Positions 4,233 to 5,251 of a stretch of 5,251 nt of DNA are shown piece by piece. How positions within the stretch are numbered: position 1 is the first letter of the stretch; every line of letters begins with the position of its first letter. Under the pieces are notes generated by a model. It was not told the DNA's origin, did no database searches, and saw only the letters and a list, made by a program, of their open reading frames with translations. The DNA is taken from positions 1 to 5,251 of the forward strand of contig JAGXHS010000033.1 of the NCBI GenBank assembly GCA_024636075.1. Direction: 5' to 3'. Origin of the DNA: Propionibacteriaceae bacterium (GTDB lineage: Bacteria > Actinomycetota > Actinomycetes > Propionibacteriales > Propionibacteriaceae). Position numbers and translations under genes: made by a program.

Positions 4233-5251
4233 TCAGTCCTCACGACCGACCACGGAGCGCCGACGGCTCCTGCGCTTGGGAACCGAGTTGGTATTGGACC
4301 CTGAACCGGATGATGGTCGATGGGCACGTACCAGAGCCGTGTAGTTGGCAACCTCGTCAGCGCGGCGTTCGTCGGACCATCCCAGCAGGGATGCCATCTC
4401 GTCAGCGATGCGATCGATTGTCGGCAGGCCCCCCTCAGCGTCCCAGAAGAAGATGGATGTTCTGCGGACCATCAGGTCCTCCAACGTCGTCGCCATCTCC
4501 TGCCGTACGGCGTGCACGAGCTCGGCCTTGCTCAGGCCGCGGGGTCCGATGACCTCGCGGTTCGACTCGTCCAACTTCCACAGCTGTAGCAGCTTCGCGG
4601 CGTTCGAACCGTAGCGGGCTAGCCAGAGTGCCCCCAGCTCGGCCGGCACCCCGGCTCGCCTGGCAGCCGCAGCCAGTCCTGAGGAGTCAGCTCCCCCCGA
4701 GATCGGCGTTGAAGCGGCAGCCGAGTGCCGCGCTGGCTTCTTGCCCATCGCCGAGACGGCGGCGTCAACCAAGTGCTTGGCCATCACCCGATTGCTGGTC
4801 AACTTCCCACCCGAGATCGTGATCAACCCCGTTGCGCCAACAGTGATGGCGTGCTCTCGCGACGTGTTGGCCTCGCTGACGCCGGGCGGAGGGGCGATCA
4901 GGGGTCGCAGCCCGGCCCAGGAGCCAACAACGTCTTTCTCCGTGAGCCCTGCACCAGGGATGGTGTGATTGGCGACGTTGAGCAGGTAGCGGATGTCCTT
5001 CTCGTCCGGCTGGACGTTGTCCAGATCACCGTCATAGTCAGTGTCGGTCGTGCCGATGTAGACGGCATCCTGATCGAGGGACGGAGTGGGCCAAACCACA
5101 CGGTTGTCGTCAGGCGAACGGAGGAATACGGCGGTATCGAGTGGGAAGTCCTTCTTCCGGAGAACTATGTGTGCGCCCTTGGTCGGCCGTAGCCTGTGGT
5201 TGTTGGGAGCATGCTCCAGCGATCGTGTGCGATCCGTCCACGGCCCGGTGG
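4233..5251 (-). CDS. glpD: FAD-dependent glycerol-3-phosphate dehydrogenase, C-terminal part (start outside window)
   Basis: Aerobic glycerol-3-phosphate dehydrogenase oxidises sn-glycerol 3-phosphate to dihydroxyacetone phosphate and passes electrons through FAD to quinone at the membrane. The frame is open to the right edge, giving 338 visible residues of a protein usually 500-600 long; the N-terminal FAD-binding Rossmann motif is outside. Visible landmarks, numbered from the edge: LRPTKGAHIV (about 18-27), YIGTTDTDYDGD (64-75), GSWAGLRPLI (109-118), with the arginine that in family members contacts substrate phosphate, SREHAI (130-135) and GLITISGGKLT (141-151). The C-terminal helical domain (about 190-310) carries LARYGSNA, VRQEMATTLEDLMVRRT and LGWSDERRADEVANY. 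The family's KLTTYR is KLTSNR here. The last 28 residues are a Ser/Gly-rich then strongly basic tail (KRRSRRR). A GTG at 5099 is internal, since upstream sequence is still GlpD-like. The gene ends 364 bp before dnaX and is probably a separate transcription unit. Confidence 0.94.
   Translation of the reverse strand, partial: TGPWTDRTRSLEHAPNNHRLRPTKGAHIVLRKKDFPLDTAVFLRSPDDNRVVWPTPSLDQDAVYIGTTDTDYDGDLDNVQPDEKDIRYLLNVANHTIPGAGLTEKDVVGSWAGLRPLIAPPPGVSEANTSREHAITVGATGLITISGGKLTSNRVMAKHLVDAAVSAMGKKPARHSAAASTPISGGADSSGLAAAARRAGVPAELGALWLARYGSNAAKLLQLWKLDESNREVIGPRGLSKAELVHAVRQEMATTLEDLMVRRTSIFFWDAEGGLPTIDRIADEMASLLGWSDERRADEVANYTALVRAHRPSSGSGSNTNSVPKRRSRRRSVVGRED

Noticed and set aside
4725..5192. 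155-codon plus-strand frame opposite glpD
   Set aside because: Mirror of the GlpD reading frame; no recognisable domain.

Overview
This is a high-GC chromosomal segment, almost certainly from an actinomycete (Actinomycetota). The signs are GTG starts, strong G/C preference at third codon positions, a very long Pro/Ser/Asp-rich DnaX, and an actinobacterial-type GlpD with the YIGTTDTDYDGD motif. I cannot name a genus from sequence alone.

Layout: positions 1-443 (+) hold the end of an OmpR/PhoB-type response regulator, with the tail of the receiver and a complete winged helix. It converges on a minus-strand recombination/replication cluster, read right to left: dnaX (3868-1553), ybaB/ebfC (1442-1134) and recR (1104-481). 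Positions 3869-4232 are a 364-bp spacer without an intact gene. Positions 4233-5251 (-) are the C-terminal two thirds of an FAD-dependent glycerol-3-phosphate dehydrogenase (glpD) that runs off the right edge.

The dnaX-ybaB-recR order is a classic conserved bacterial cluster. DnaX is the clamp-loader ATPase and organiser of the replisome, YbaB is a small nucleoid-associated protein, and RecR is the toprim/zinc-finger partner of RecF/RecO in gap repair. The 29-bp ybaB-recR gap suggests co-transcription. The 110-bp dnaX-ybaB gap carries only weak structure. dnaX has no well-spaced Shine-Dalgarno, but has a TAGGGT hexamer placed so that transcription would begin at or next to its GTG codon, which suggests a leaderless mRNA.

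The least ordinary part is the glpD-dnaX spacer. It holds a 73-nt near-perfect hairpin with 20-bp arms (3944-4016) and a nested second stem. Next to it is a 5'-truncated plus-strand remnant resembling the C-terminus of DUF559 (Vsr-like endonuclease fold) proteins. A bulged GC-rich hairpin at the end of the remnant may terminate glpD. A 7-bp inverted repeat lies upstream of dnaX. Other points are a receiver domain lacking its conserved lysine, a 60-residue acidic N-terminal extension on DnaX, and an exact actinobacterial DnaA-box 9-mer inside dnaX. I do not see a complete new multi-gene system; most of the window is core housekeeping DNA.
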